From positions 62,001-126,000 of the forward strand of contig NZ_CP033006.1 in the NCBI RefSeq assembly GCF_005237295.1: DNA of 64,000 nt. Reading direction: 5' to 3'. Made by a program: the position numbers and the translations under genes. This document shows positions 55,919 to 64,000 of the stretch, one piece after another (within the stretch, counting starts at the first letter, position 1; each line of letters begins with the position of its first letter). Below the pieces are notes generated by a model. The model was not told where the DNA came from and did not search any database. It saw only the letters and a program-made list of their open reading frames with translations. The stretch is from Buchnera aphidicola (Macrosiphum euphorbiae). GTDB taxonomy: Bacteria; Pseudomonadota; Gammaproteobacteria; Enterobacterales; Enterobacteriaceae.

Positions 55919-56545
55919 ATGTTTACAGGTATCGTAAATGGAATTGCTACTATTGTTTCTATAGAAAAGAAAAAGAAAAAATATATCTATAAAGTTAAAA
56001 TACCATCTATTTTATCTAAAAATTTAAAATTGGGTGATTCAGTATCACATAATGGATGTTGTTTAACTGTAAAATTAATTGATAATTCTTATATAACATG
56101 TGATGTTATAGAAGAAACTTTAAAAACTACTAATTTAGGAATATTAGATGTTGGAGATGATATTAATATCGAAAGATCAGTAAAATATGGAGATGAAGTT
56201 GGTGGTCATATAATATCTGGTCATATTATGAATACTGCTGAAATCTCTAAAATATTAAAATCAGATAACAACAATTGTGTTATATGGTTAAAAATGAGAA
56301 ATAAATCGTTAATGAAATATGTTTTTTATAAAGGATTTATTTGTATTGATGGAATTAGTCTTACTATTGGAGATATTATTAAAAATGAATTTTGTGTTAA
56401 TATTATACCCCACACTTTTTTATCTACTACTATAAAAGATAAAAAAAATGGTAGCTTAATGAATATTGAAATTGATTTTTATACTCAAACAATTGTAGAT
56501 ACAACAGAACGCTTAATTAAGAATTATATTAAATATGGTTCATAA
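55919..56545 (+). CDS. ribE: Riboflavin synthase alpha chain
   Basis: Riboflavin synthase dismutates two 6,7-dimethyl-8-ribityllumazine molecules into riboflavin (gene called ribC or ribE in E. coli). The 208 residues compare with 213. Two similar lumazine-binding barrels are visible: [13 protein letters not shown] with SHNGCCLTV in the first, and [10 protein letters not shown] with IDGISLTIG in the second. AAGGAA precedes the ATG. It is divergent from the tRNA-Val/tilS pair. Confidence 0.98.
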   Translation: MFTGIVNGIATIVSIEKKKKKYIYKVKIPSILSKNLKLGDSVSHNGCCLTVKLIDNSYITCDVIEETLKTTNLGILDVGDDINIERSVKYGDEVGGHIISGHIMNTAEISKILKSDNNNCVIWLKMRNKSLMKYVFYKGFICIDGISLTIGDIIKNEFCVNIIPHTFLSTTIKDKKNGSLMNIEIDFYTQTIVDTTERLIKNYIKYGS

Positions 56546-56646
56546 TTTCATTTAAATAATAAAAAATTTTTATTTTTAATAGATGTAATCTAAAATAATT
56601 GAATGATTAAGAGAACAATCAATGTGCTTAATTACAGGAATTGTAA

Positions 56647-57228
56647 ATGAAACATTATATTTTATTTTTTGTTTCTAACATATTAATTGAAAATTTTATT
56701 TTAGTAAAATTTCTTGGTTTATGTCCTTTTTTAGGGGCTTCAAGTAAAATTGAAACTGCTTGTGGAATGAGTTTTGCAACTACTTTTGTTGTACTTATAT
56801 CATCAGTATTATTATGGTCTGTGAATTTTTTTATTTTATTGCCTCTTGATTTAGTTTATTTAAGAATTATAGCTTATATATTAATTATTTCGTTTAGTGT
56901 TCAATTCTTAGAAATAGTTCTACGTAATACTAGTCCTATTTTATATCGTTTACTTGGAATTTTTCTTCCGTTAATTACAACTAATTGTGCGGTTTTAGCT
57001 ATTCCGTTATTCAGTTTGTATTTGAATCATACATTTTTAGAATGTATATTCTATGGAATAAGTGCCTCATTGGGATTTACTTTAGTAATGATTATTTTTT
57101 CTTGTATTCGTGAACGTATAATATCATCTGATATTCCGTTGCCATTTCAAGGTGCTCCAATTATTTTAATTACTGTAGGTTTAATATCTATTACATTTAT
57201 GGGTTTTAAAGGTTTAATAAAATTTTGA
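56647..57228 (+). CDS. rsxA: Electron transport complex subunit RsxA
   Basis: RsxA is an integral membrane subunit of the Rnf-like Rsx complex, which moves electrons from NADH to keep SoxR and other targets reduced in E. coli. The 193 residues equal E. coli and span about six membrane helices. The conserved [21 protein letters not shown]-type segment and [16 protein letters not shown] are intact; these cysteines form part of the membrane iron site with RsxE. It starts the rsxABCDGE-nth cluster, and its stop overlaps the rsxB start. Confidence 0.98.
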   Translation: MKHYILFFVSNILIENFILVKFLGLCPFLGASSKIETACGMSFATTFVVLISSVLLWSVNFFILLPLDLVYLRIIAYILIISFSVQFLEIVLRNTSPILYRLLGIFLPLITTNCAVLAIPLFSLYLNHTFLECIFYGISASLGFTLVMIIFSCIRERIISSDIPLPFQGAPIILITVGLISITFMGFKGLIKF

Positions 57229-57734
57229 TGATGCTAATACTTTTTATTTTTGGTACGTTATCTTTTCTATTGGGAATTATATTAAGTTTTACTGCTTATA
57301 AGTTTCAGTTTAAAAAAGATCCTGCTATAGAAATAGTGAATAAATTATTGCCTCAAAGTCAATGTGCTCAATGCGGATATTCTGGATGTTATCCGTACGC
57401 TAAAGCAATTGTGCAAAACTCTGAAAAAATTGATAAATGTACTCCTGGTGGTGCTGATCTTATATTAGAAATAGCTGATGTCTTGAATATAGAAGAATCT
57501 AAAGAAAATTTAATCATTAAAAATAAAAACAAAAAACTAAAACATAATGTTGTATGGATAGATGAAAAAAACTGTGTTGGATGTTCAAAATGTGCGACTT
57601 TTTGTCCAGTAGATGCAATAGTTGGTGCACCTAATTTTATACATACAGTTTTAGAAAGATTTTGTACTGGTTGTAATATTTGTATATTACATTGTCCTAC
57701 TGATTGTATTAAAATAAAAAAAAGAGATATATGA
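57228..57734 (+). CDS. rsxB: Electron transport complex subunit RsxB (ferredoxin-type)
   Basis: RsxB carries the iron-sulfur clusters of the complex. An N-terminal membrane anchor is followed by a CxxCGYxGC cluster motif ([17 protein letters not shown]) and two 4Fe-4S motifs ([12 protein letters not shown] and [12 protein letters not shown]). The ATG at 57228 overlaps the rsxA stop; ATG 57231 and TTG 57225 are alternatives. About 168 residues against 192: the E. coli C-terminal tail after the last cluster is missing. The stop overlaps the rsxC start (ATGA at 57731). Confidence 0.97.
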   Translation: MMLILFIFGTLSFLLGIILSFTAYKFQFKKDPAIEIVNKLLPQSQCAQCGYSGCYPYAKAIVQNSEKIDKCTPGGADLILEIADVLNIEESKENLIIKNKNKKLKHNVVWIDEKNCVGCSKCATFCPVDAIVGAPNFIHTVLERFCTGCNICILHCPTDCIKIKKRDI

Positions 57735-59352
57735 ATAATATAAATTTATCAAAAATAAAAAAATTTTTTAAAAATTTTCCTCCTTTAATTTTATGGAAAA
57801 AAATAATTTTCTCTGTTTTTAACATAAAAAAAAATATGATTTTAAGGGTGGTTTAAAATATTTATTAGAAAAAAATAAATCTAACGATTTATTGTTAAAG
57901 TCTCTACCTCTCCCTGATAAATTTTTTATTTTTGTAAAAGGTGATTTTTGTAATAAAAAATTACGTATTAAAATAAATCAAAAAGTGTTGCGTGGACAAC
58001 CTCTAATTTTTAGTGATAATTTTGATGTGCCTATTCATGCACCCACTTCAGGTTTAATAGAGAATATTTATTTTAATTCCGATCCTATTAAAAAAAATAT
58101 AAAAATTGTAGTTTCTTCTGATTATCGAGACAAATGGATTAGATTAAATCCTATTAAAAATTATACAAAACATACTCCTGAAAAACTAATTAAAATAATC
58201 CATCAATCAGGTATTGTTGGTCTTGGAGGAGGTCAATTTTCTTCTGCAAAAAAATTAATGTTAAGTATTAATAAAGTACACACTTTAATTGTAAATGCTG
58301 TGGAAAGTGAACCTTATATATCATCAGATAAGTGTTTAATATATAATCATATTGATGAAATTTTAATAGGATGCAAGATTATTTGTTGGATTACTAAAAT
58401 TAAAATAGTTTTTATTGCTATTCAAGAAAATAACGTTAAATTAATTTCAAAAATTCATGATTTCATTGAAAATGAATCATTATTTAAAATTTGTATTATT
58501 AAAAAAAAATACCCTGGAGGTAGTAGCAAGGTACTTATTAAATCTTTAACAGGAAAAGAAATACCTTATGATAAACACTCTATAGATATAGGATATCTTA
58601 TTTTTAATGTTGCTACAATATTTTCTATGAAAAGAGCAATTATTGATGGAGAACCATTAACGGAACGTATTGTAACTTTTTTAAGCGACAAGAATTTTTT
58701 ATCTGGTAATTTTTGGGTTAGGATTGGAACTCCAATAAAGTATTTTTTAACTAAAGAAAAATTAAACAAATATTTTATTGAATCTATATATTTAGGGGGT
58801 CCATTCATGGGGAAAAAGATTAGTGATGTAAATTATTCTGTTTTAAAAAAGACAAATTGCATTTCAATTGCATTTGAAGAAGAAAAATATAAGAATATCA
58901 CTGAACAAAATTGCATTCGATGTAGTTATTGCTCAGATGTATGTCCAGTAAATTTGCTCCCCCAGCAAATTTATTTGTATAGTAAAAGAAAAAATCATGA
59001 ACAAACAAAAAAACATTATGTTTTAGATTGTATTGAATGTAAAGCATGTGAAAAAGTATGTCCTAGTTATATTCCATTAGTAAAATATTTTAAACAAGAG
59101 AAAATTATTTTAAAAAATATTAAATTAGAAAATAATCGTAAAAAAATATCATTAATTCGTTTTAAAAAAAGAGAGGAACGATTATTAGATGTAAAAAGAA
59201 TCATTAATATAAATGATAAGAATTTTAATCTTATTAAAAATGCTAATTTATTTTCAAAACAAAAAATAGATAAAAATATTAATGATATAAAAAAAAATAT
59301 ACGAAAAAAAAGAGTTCAAGATGCAATAAAACGCATGCAATCTAAAAAATAG
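57731..59352 (+). CDS. rsxC: Electron transport complex subunit RsxC, frameshifted at an A9 run
   Basis: RsxC binds NADH/FMN and two 4Fe-4S clusters. The natural start, ATG 57731 overlapping the rsxB stop, reads about 35 codons and then hits TAA at 57860s. The rest of the protein lies in another frame. The junction is nine adenines at 57826-57834. After it the second frame reads KKYDFKGG, matching E. coli KIWDFNGG near the RsxC N-terminus. One extra A in the mRNA would restore a protein of about 540 residues. Cluster motifs [12 protein letters not shown] and [12 protein letters not shown] are intact. The Ala/Lys repeat tail of E. coli RsxC (740 residues) is missing. A TTG at 57892 is only the first formal start codon of the second frame. 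Confidence 0.9.
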
Positions 59353-59400
59353 AGTTTTATATAAATATATTTTATAATAATAAATCATGTAAGAAGAAAA

Positions 59401-60465
59401 ATGAACTTTCCTTATATATATAATTTTTATAGTGTTAGAAAAATAATGTTTTTAGTTATTTTAGCTTGTATTCCGGGTATTGTTGCTAAATTCTACTTTT
59501 TTGGTAGCGGTGTTTTAATACAAATTTTATTTTCTATATTAATTGCTTTGTTCCTAGAGATTACTATTTTAAAAATACGTTTTAAAAAAGTTCAAATTAA
59601 TTTGAAAGATAATTCAGCAGTTTTAACTTCAGTTTTATTTGGAGTTAGTATTCCTCCTTTACTTCCCTGGTGGATGATAATCATTGGCTTAATTTCTTCT
59701 ATTATTGTGACAAAACATTTATATGGTGGTCTTGGTCAAAATATATTTAATCCAGCTATGGTTGGATATGTAGTATTATTGATATCTTTTCCCATTTACA
59801 TGAATGATTGGCATAAAAGAGATTTTTCTGTTTCTTTTTTTAATGATTTAAAACAATCTGCATATGTTATTTTTTTAAAAGATCATATAGACCATATTGA
59901 TAAAAATAATAGCATTGATGATCCTAGTTTAAACATTACTCCTGATTCTTTTACAGAAGCTACTCCTTTAAATGATTTTAAGATTAAGTCACATTTGATG
60001 AAAGATGATTTTTCATTAAAAAAGTATATCTTAAAAAATAAAAAAATTTCTGTTCAATCCAGTTGGAAGTATATAAATATAAGTTTTTTTTTAGGTGGTG
60101 TTTGTTTATTGTTTGCAGGAATTATTTGTTGGCGCATTCCAATAAGTTTTTTAACTTCATTAGGTATTTTGTCAATGACAACTTATTGTTATTCAGAAAA
60201 ATTATTTATGTCTCCATTAGTTCATTTTTTTTCTGGTGGAACTATGCTATGTGCATTTTTTATTTCTACAGATCCAGTGACTACTTCTTGTACTAATATA
60301 GGAAAAATAGTTTTTGGGATTATTATTGGTACTTTAGTTTGGATTATTCGTAATTATAGTGATTATCCTGATGCAATTGCTTTTTCTGTCTTATTTGCAA
60401 ATATGACAGTTCCATTAATAGATTATTGTACAAAAACTTCTGGATATGGTCATAATAAGATATGA
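59401..60465 (+). CDS. rsxD: Electron transport complex subunit RsxD
   Basis: RsxD is a membrane subunit with covalently bound FMN. The 354 residues compare with 352 in E. coli, with about nine membrane segments and conserved [14 protein letters not shown] and [14 protein letters not shown]. The expected flavinylated threonine is T188 in SFTEATPL, at the position of E. coli T187. AAGAAGAAAA precedes the ATG. The stop overlaps the rsxG start (ATGA). Confidence 0.97.
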   Translation: MNFPYIYNFYSVRKIMFLVILACIPGIVAKFYFFGSGVLIQILFSILIALFLEITILKIRFKKVQINLKDNSAVLTSVLFGVSIPPLLPWWMIIIGLISSIIVTKHLYGGLGQNIFNPAMVGYVVLLISFPIYMNDWHKRDFSVSFFNDLKQSAYVIFLKDHIDHIDKNNSIDDPSLNITPDSFTEATPLNDFKIKSHLMKDDFSLKKYILKNKKISVQSSWKYINISFFLGGVCLLFAGIICWRIPISFLTSLGILSMTTYCYSEKLFMSPLVHFFSGGTMLCAFFISTDPVTTSCTNIGKIVFGIIIGTLVWIIRNYSDYPDAIAFSVLFANMTVPLIDYCTKTSGYGHNKI

Positions 60466-61096
60466 AAATTTTTAAAGAAATATTAAAAAACGCTTTTTTA
60501 ATGAGTATCTTTTCAATTTTATTTATATTTGGGACAATATTAATAAATAATATAACAAAAAATAAAATTATTTGTCAAAAAGAAAAAGAAAAAAAAAAAT
60601 ATTAGAAGAGGTTATTCCTTCTAATATGTATCATATGTTTGAAAAAAAAACGTATAAAATTAAAAATAAATTTTTAGGAGATGATAAAACTCATAATTTA
60701 TGGATATTATTTAAAAAAAATAAAATACCTGAAGCAGCAATTGTTGAAACTACAGCACCTGATGGATATTCTGGTTCTATTTATATGTTAGTTGCGGCAT
60801 ATTTTAATGGAAAAATTATTGGGGTAAGAGTTTTGTCTCACAAGGAAACACCTGGAATTGGAGATAAAATTGAATTATCTATTTCTGATTGGATCAGTAA
60901 ATTTACTGGCATGTATGTATCTTCTATCGAAGATAATAATTTTACGTTGCGAAAATATGGAGGAAAAATTGAACAATTTACAGGAGCTACAATAACACCA
61001 CAATCAGTAACAAATGCAGTTAAAAGAACTGTTTTTTTTATTAAAAATATACCATCAAAATTTGATTTATTAGATAGAGATGTTCATGAATATTAA
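60462..61096 (+). CDS. rsxG: Electron transport complex subunit RsxG, frameshifted at an A11 run
   Basis: RsxG is a periplasmic, membrane-anchored flavoprotein subunit. The ATG at 60462 overlaps the rsxD stop and encodes the expected N-terminal anchor ([17 protein letters not shown]) but ends at TAG 60603-60605. The rest is in another frame and begins [11 protein letters not shown], aligning with the E. coli region after the anchor. The frames meet at eleven adenines (60589-60599); one extra A would restore about 211 residues (E. coli 206). The flavinylation motif [11 protein letters not shown] and [11 protein letters not shown] are intact. The TTG at 60572 formally opens the second frame but would remove the anchor. 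Confidence 0.9.
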
Positions 61097-61772
61097 ATAT
61101 TTTTTATATGATAGATTATGGAAAAAAAATTCTTCTTTAGTCCAATTATTAGGACTATGTCCAGTTTTAGCAATGACAACTAATTCTATCAATGCTATAG
61201 GATTAGGGATAACAACTACTTTAGTATTAACTTTTACAAATACAATTATTTCTATTCTTAAAAAACTTATACCTAAAGATTTAAGAATTCCAATTTATAT
61301 GGTAATTATTTCTTCTGTTGTTACATCTATAGAAATGTTAATTCATGCGTATCAATTTAATTTATATCAATCTTTAGGTATTTTTATTCCATTAATAGTT
61401 ACTAACTGTATTATTGTAGGACGAGCAGATCTTATCGCTTATAAAAAATCTATAATAGAATCTTTTTTTGATGGTATTTTTATAGGTTTAGGTTCAACTT
61501 TTTCTATGTTTATCATAGGTTCTATACGTGAAATATTGGGTAATGGAACTTTATTTTTTGGAGCTAATAAGTTTATTTCGAGTATAGATAGTTCAACTTT
61601 TATTACATTATTAGATAAAAAACATACAATAATTTTAGCTATTTTCCCACCTGGTGGTTTTTTTGTATTAGGTTTTATAATTGCTATTAAAAATTTTATA
61701 GATGTATGTTATAAAAAAAATATAATTGAAAATTCCTTGCAATGTTCATGTGTTAATAAAATAAAAAAATAA
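61080..61772 (+). CDS. rsxE: Electron transport complex subunit RsxE
   Basis: RsxE is the membrane partner of RsxA, with which it shares fold and cysteine motifs. The 230 residues compare with 231 in E. coli. Conserved blocks are [49 protein letters not shown] and [10 protein letters not shown]. The start may be the ATG at 61080 or the ATG at 61086. It overlaps rsxG by 17 bases, so ribosomes finishing the second rsxG frame could couple to it. Confidence 0.97.
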   Translation: MFMNIKYFLYDRLWKKNSSLVQLLGLCPVLAMTTNSINAIGLGITTTLVLTFTNTIISILKKLIPKDLRIPIYMVIISSVVTSIEMLIHAYQFNLYQSLGIFIPLIVTNCIIVGRADLIAYKKSIIESFFDGIFIGLGSTFSMFIIGSIREILGNGTLFFGANKFISSIDSSTFITLLDKKHTIILAIFPPGGFFVLGFIIAIKNFIDVCYKKNIIENSLQCSCVNKIKK

Positions 61773-61779
61773 TATTATA

Positions 61780-62421
61780 ATGAATAAAGAAAAACGTTAT
61801 AAAATTTTATCGATATTTAACAGTAAATATCCTGAACCTAAGATAGAATTAATTTTTTCTTCCGATTTTGAATTATTATTATCTGTAATGCTTTCGGCTC
61901 AATCTACTGATGTTATTGTAAATAAAACTACTAAAATGTTATTTAAAATAGCAAATACTCCTGAAAGTATTTTATCATTAGGATTAGCATGTCTTAAAAA
62001 TTACATTAAAGATATCGGTTTATACAATACTAAAGCATTAAATATTATTCGTAGTTCTTTTTTAATATTAACTAAATACAATGGAATTATTCCAAATAAT
62101 CGTATTGAATTAGAGTCTTTACCTGGTGTAGGAAGAAAAACATCTAACATTCTTTTAAATATACTGTTTAAAAAGAAAACTATTGCTGTAGATACACATG
62201 TTTTTAGAGTATCGAATCGTACTAATTTTGCTAAAGGGAAAAATGTGAAAGAAGTTGAAATGAAATTAATTAAAGTAGTTCCTAACATTTTTAAATTAAA
62301 CTTTCATGCATGGTTTGTTTTACATGGTCGGCATATTTGTACTGCTCGGAAAATTAAATGTAATATATGTTTAATATTTAAACAATGTGAATTTAATAAA
62401 AAAAATTTTAATATATTTTGA
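61780..62421 (+). CDS. nth: Endonuclease III
   Basis: Nth removes oxidised pyrimidines and cuts the DNA backbone. The 213 residues compare with 211 in E. coli. The catalytic lysine K120 (SLPGVGRKTSN) and D138 (VDTHVFRVSNR) are at the E. coli numbers. The C-terminal 4Fe-4S loop keeps its cysteines (CTARKIKCNICLIFKQCEF). It follows rsxE by 7 bases, as in the E. coli rsx-nth operon, and its stop overlaps the priA start (TGATG). Confidence 0.98.
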   Translation: MNKEKRYKILSIFNSKYPEPKIELIFSSDFELLLSVMLSAQSTDVIVNKTTKMLFKIANTPESILSLGLACLKNYIKDIGLYNTKALNIIRSSFLILTKYNGIIPNNRIELESLPGVGRKTSNILLNILFKKKTIAVDTHVFRVSNRTNFAKGKNVKEVEMKLIKVVPNIFKLNFHAWFVLHGRHICTARKIKCNICLIFKQCEFNKKNFNIF

Positions 62422-64000
62422 TGGATATATCAGTGATTATTGTAAAAGTTGTTTTACCTATTCCTATTAGACAATATTTTAAATATTTTGCACCTAATTG
62501 TATGCGTCCTGTTATTGGAGGACGAATTTTAGTTCCTTTTAATTCTAAATATATAATAGGTGTCGTGGTTGCTATTTATAAAAAAAATGATATAAGTCAA
62601 TTAAATTTGAAATATATTAAATCATTGATTGATACTAAATCACTTTATCCTAATATTATATTAGATCTTTTGGAATGGATAAGTAAAAATTATCATTGTC
62701 CTATTGGAAATATATTTTTTTTTATTTTACCAAAGATTTTACATTCTAATTATATTATAAAAAATAAATATATTTCTGAGTGGAGTATAACAAAAAAGGG
62801 TCGGGAATTAGATTTAAACCATTTAAAAAGAAAAAAAAAACAATTACATACTTTAATTTTTTTAAGGAAAAAAAGTGTTTTAAGTACTGAATTAAAAAAA
62901 TACAACTTATCTAAAGCAATTTTAAAAAAATTAGAAATTCAAGAACTATGTAAAAATAATACTGATAATAAGATTTTTTTTAAAAAAAAAATATTAACAC
63001 TAAAAAAAGATTTTTTTTTAAATGTCAGAACATCGATTGTGCTTAATGATATTTTAATAAAAAAATGTTTTTCATCTTGGTTGTTAACTAAAATTAATTT
63101 ATATTCAAAAGTTAAATTTTATTTAGGTTTGATTAAGTCCGTATTATATAAAGGTATGCAAATTTTAATTTTAGTTCCTTACATTAAAAATATAAATATA
63201 ATTTTAGTATTTTTAAAAAAATATTTTAGCATCCCTATTGATATAATACATTCAAAATTAACTAGTACTAAATACTTTAAAAACTGGATCAGAACAAAAA
63301 ATGGTGAAAATTCTATTGTTATTGGTACAGGAAAAAGTATTTTTTTACCATTTTTAAGATTGGGTGTTATTATTTTTCTTGAAGAACACAATTTGAAATA
63401 TAAAAGCTTAAATGAATGTAGATATAATGTTAGAGATTTAGGCATTTTAAGAGCATATAAAGAAAATATACCGATAATTCTAGACTCAGAAACTCCTTCG
63501 TTAAAAACATTGTATAATATTTTATATAAAAAGTGTTCTTACATTAAATTATATTCATGTAATCATGTGAATAGATTGAATAATAATATTATTGATTTAA
63601 AAAAAGATAAAATAAAATTTGGTCTATCTTTGACTTTAATAAATGAAATTCATAAAAATTTTAAAAGAAAACAAGTCTTATTAATTTTTAATAAATTTAG
63701 TTTATTTTTTTATGTATTAAAATGTAATAAATGTAATTGGATATTTGAATGTAGTATTTGTCATGATTATTTAGAAATTAATCAATATCGCAATATATTA
63801 TCTTGTAAATTTTGTTTAATTCAAATCAAAAAACCAATTTTTTGTTTTAATTGTGGATTTCTTTCTCTAATTATAACAAGTATAGGAATAGAAAAAATTA
63901 AAGATAAAATACAAAATATTTTTCCAAATATTTCTTTGTTCTTTTTATTAAGTAAAAAAAACATAGATCAAAAAATATTAAATACGAAAATTTATGAGTT
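62421..64000 (+). CDS. priA: Primosomal protein PriA with eroded helicase motifs (cut by window edge)
   Basis: PriA restarts collapsed replication forks. The frame is open from the ATG at 62421 to the window end (526 codons) and aligns along its length with E. coli PriA. The N-terminal DNA-binding part (VVLPIPIRQYF) and all eight zinc cysteines are kept (CNKC, CSIC, CKFC, CFNC, about 63720-63860). The helicase motifs are not: Walker A TGSGKT is NLYSKV (K230 itself is kept), DEEH is LEEH, and GSATPAL is DSETPSL. It is probably a helicase-dead loading factor; the C-terminus is outside the window. Confidence 0.92.
   Translation, partial: MDISVIIVKVVLPIPIRQYFKYFAPNCMRPVIGGRILVPFNSKYIIGVVVAIYKKNDISQLNLKYIKSLIDTKSLYPNIILDLLEWISKNYHCPIGNIFFFILPKILHSNYIIKNKYISEWSITKKGRELDLNHLKRKKKQLHTLIFLRKKSVLSTELKKYNLSKAILKKLEIQELCKNNTDNKIFFKKKILTLKKDFFLNVRTSIVLNDILIKKCFSSWLLTKINLYSKVKFYLGLIKSVLYKGMQILILVPYIKNINIILVFLKKYFSIPIDIIHSKLTSTKYFKNWIRTKNGENSIVIGTGKSIFLPFLRLGVIIFLEEHNLKYKSLNECRYNVRDLGILRAYKENIPIILDSETPSLKTLYNILYKKCSYIKLYSCNHVNRLNNNIIDLKKDKIKFGLSLTLINEIHKNFKRKQVLLIFNKFSLFFYVLKCNKCNWIFECSICHDYLEINQYRNILSCKFCLIQIKKPIFCFNCGFLSLIITSIGIEKIKDKIQNIFPNISLFFLLSKKNIDQKILNTKIYE

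Noticed and set aside
63050-63090. Possible fourth poly(A) frameshift, within priA
   Set aside because: Careful recounting of the A-run before the TGT codon shows that the frame continues; priA is open to the window end.

Overview
This window looks like the chromosome of an obligate insect endosymbiont, almost certainly Buchnera aphidicola from an aphid. The DNA is strongly AT-rich. The proteins align closely with E. coli proteins in gene order and length but are rich in lysine, asparagine and isoleucine. No transposase, prophage, CRISPR array or foreign island was seen. Species and strain cannot be fixed from the sequence alone. All homology statements come from remembered E. coli family sequences; no search was run.

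Layout. 1-6460: dnaG (cut by the left edge), rpsU, tsaD, ribB, a kinase-only hldE, cca and uppP. 6461-10335: the PTS genes ptsH-ptsI-crr and cysK. 10578-14662: ligA, tRNA-Lys, tRNA-Val(UAC), gltX and tRNA-Ala. 14818-25384: a flagellar basal-body and export block, with fliE divergent from fliFGHIJK-MN-(OP)-QR. 25519-31732: rpmG/rpmB, a broken tamB, ppa, pmbA and rnpB. 31753-41578: rsmI, fabB, talA, tkt, dapE, a tiny bamC remnant, dapA and aroC. 41869-49923: smrB and the complete hisGDCBHAFI operon. 50289-56545: gnd, dcd, metG, tilS, tRNA-Val(GAC) and ribE. 56647-64000: rsxABCDGE, nth and priA (cut by the right edge).

How the genes work together. The retained metabolism serves the host: the whole histidine operon, lysine/diaminopimelate steps (dapA, dapE), chorismate (aroC), cysteine (cysK), riboflavin (ribB, ribE) and the pentose phosphate branch (gnd, talA, tkt). 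The flagellar genes keep the export gate, the ATPase and the MS-ring, but signs of rotation and steering are gone: FliG torque residues are replaced, the FliM CheY-binding peptide is missing and fliL is absent. This fits use as a protein exporter rather than a motor.

The strongest unusual signal is selective erosion inside conserved genes. Three genes (tamB, rsxC, rsxG) are split by frameshifts in runs of 9 to 11 adenines, the context in which RNA polymerase slippage can restore a reading frame. FliO and FliP share one reading frame. PriA keeps all eight zinc cysteines but has lost its helicase motifs. Cca has lost its HD-domain residues, HldE its second domain, MetRS its dimerisation domain, and BamC almost everything except its signal peptide and the N-terminal segment that contacts BamD. 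I found no wholly new multi-gene system; the novelty lies in these reduced, domain-trimmed versions of known machines.
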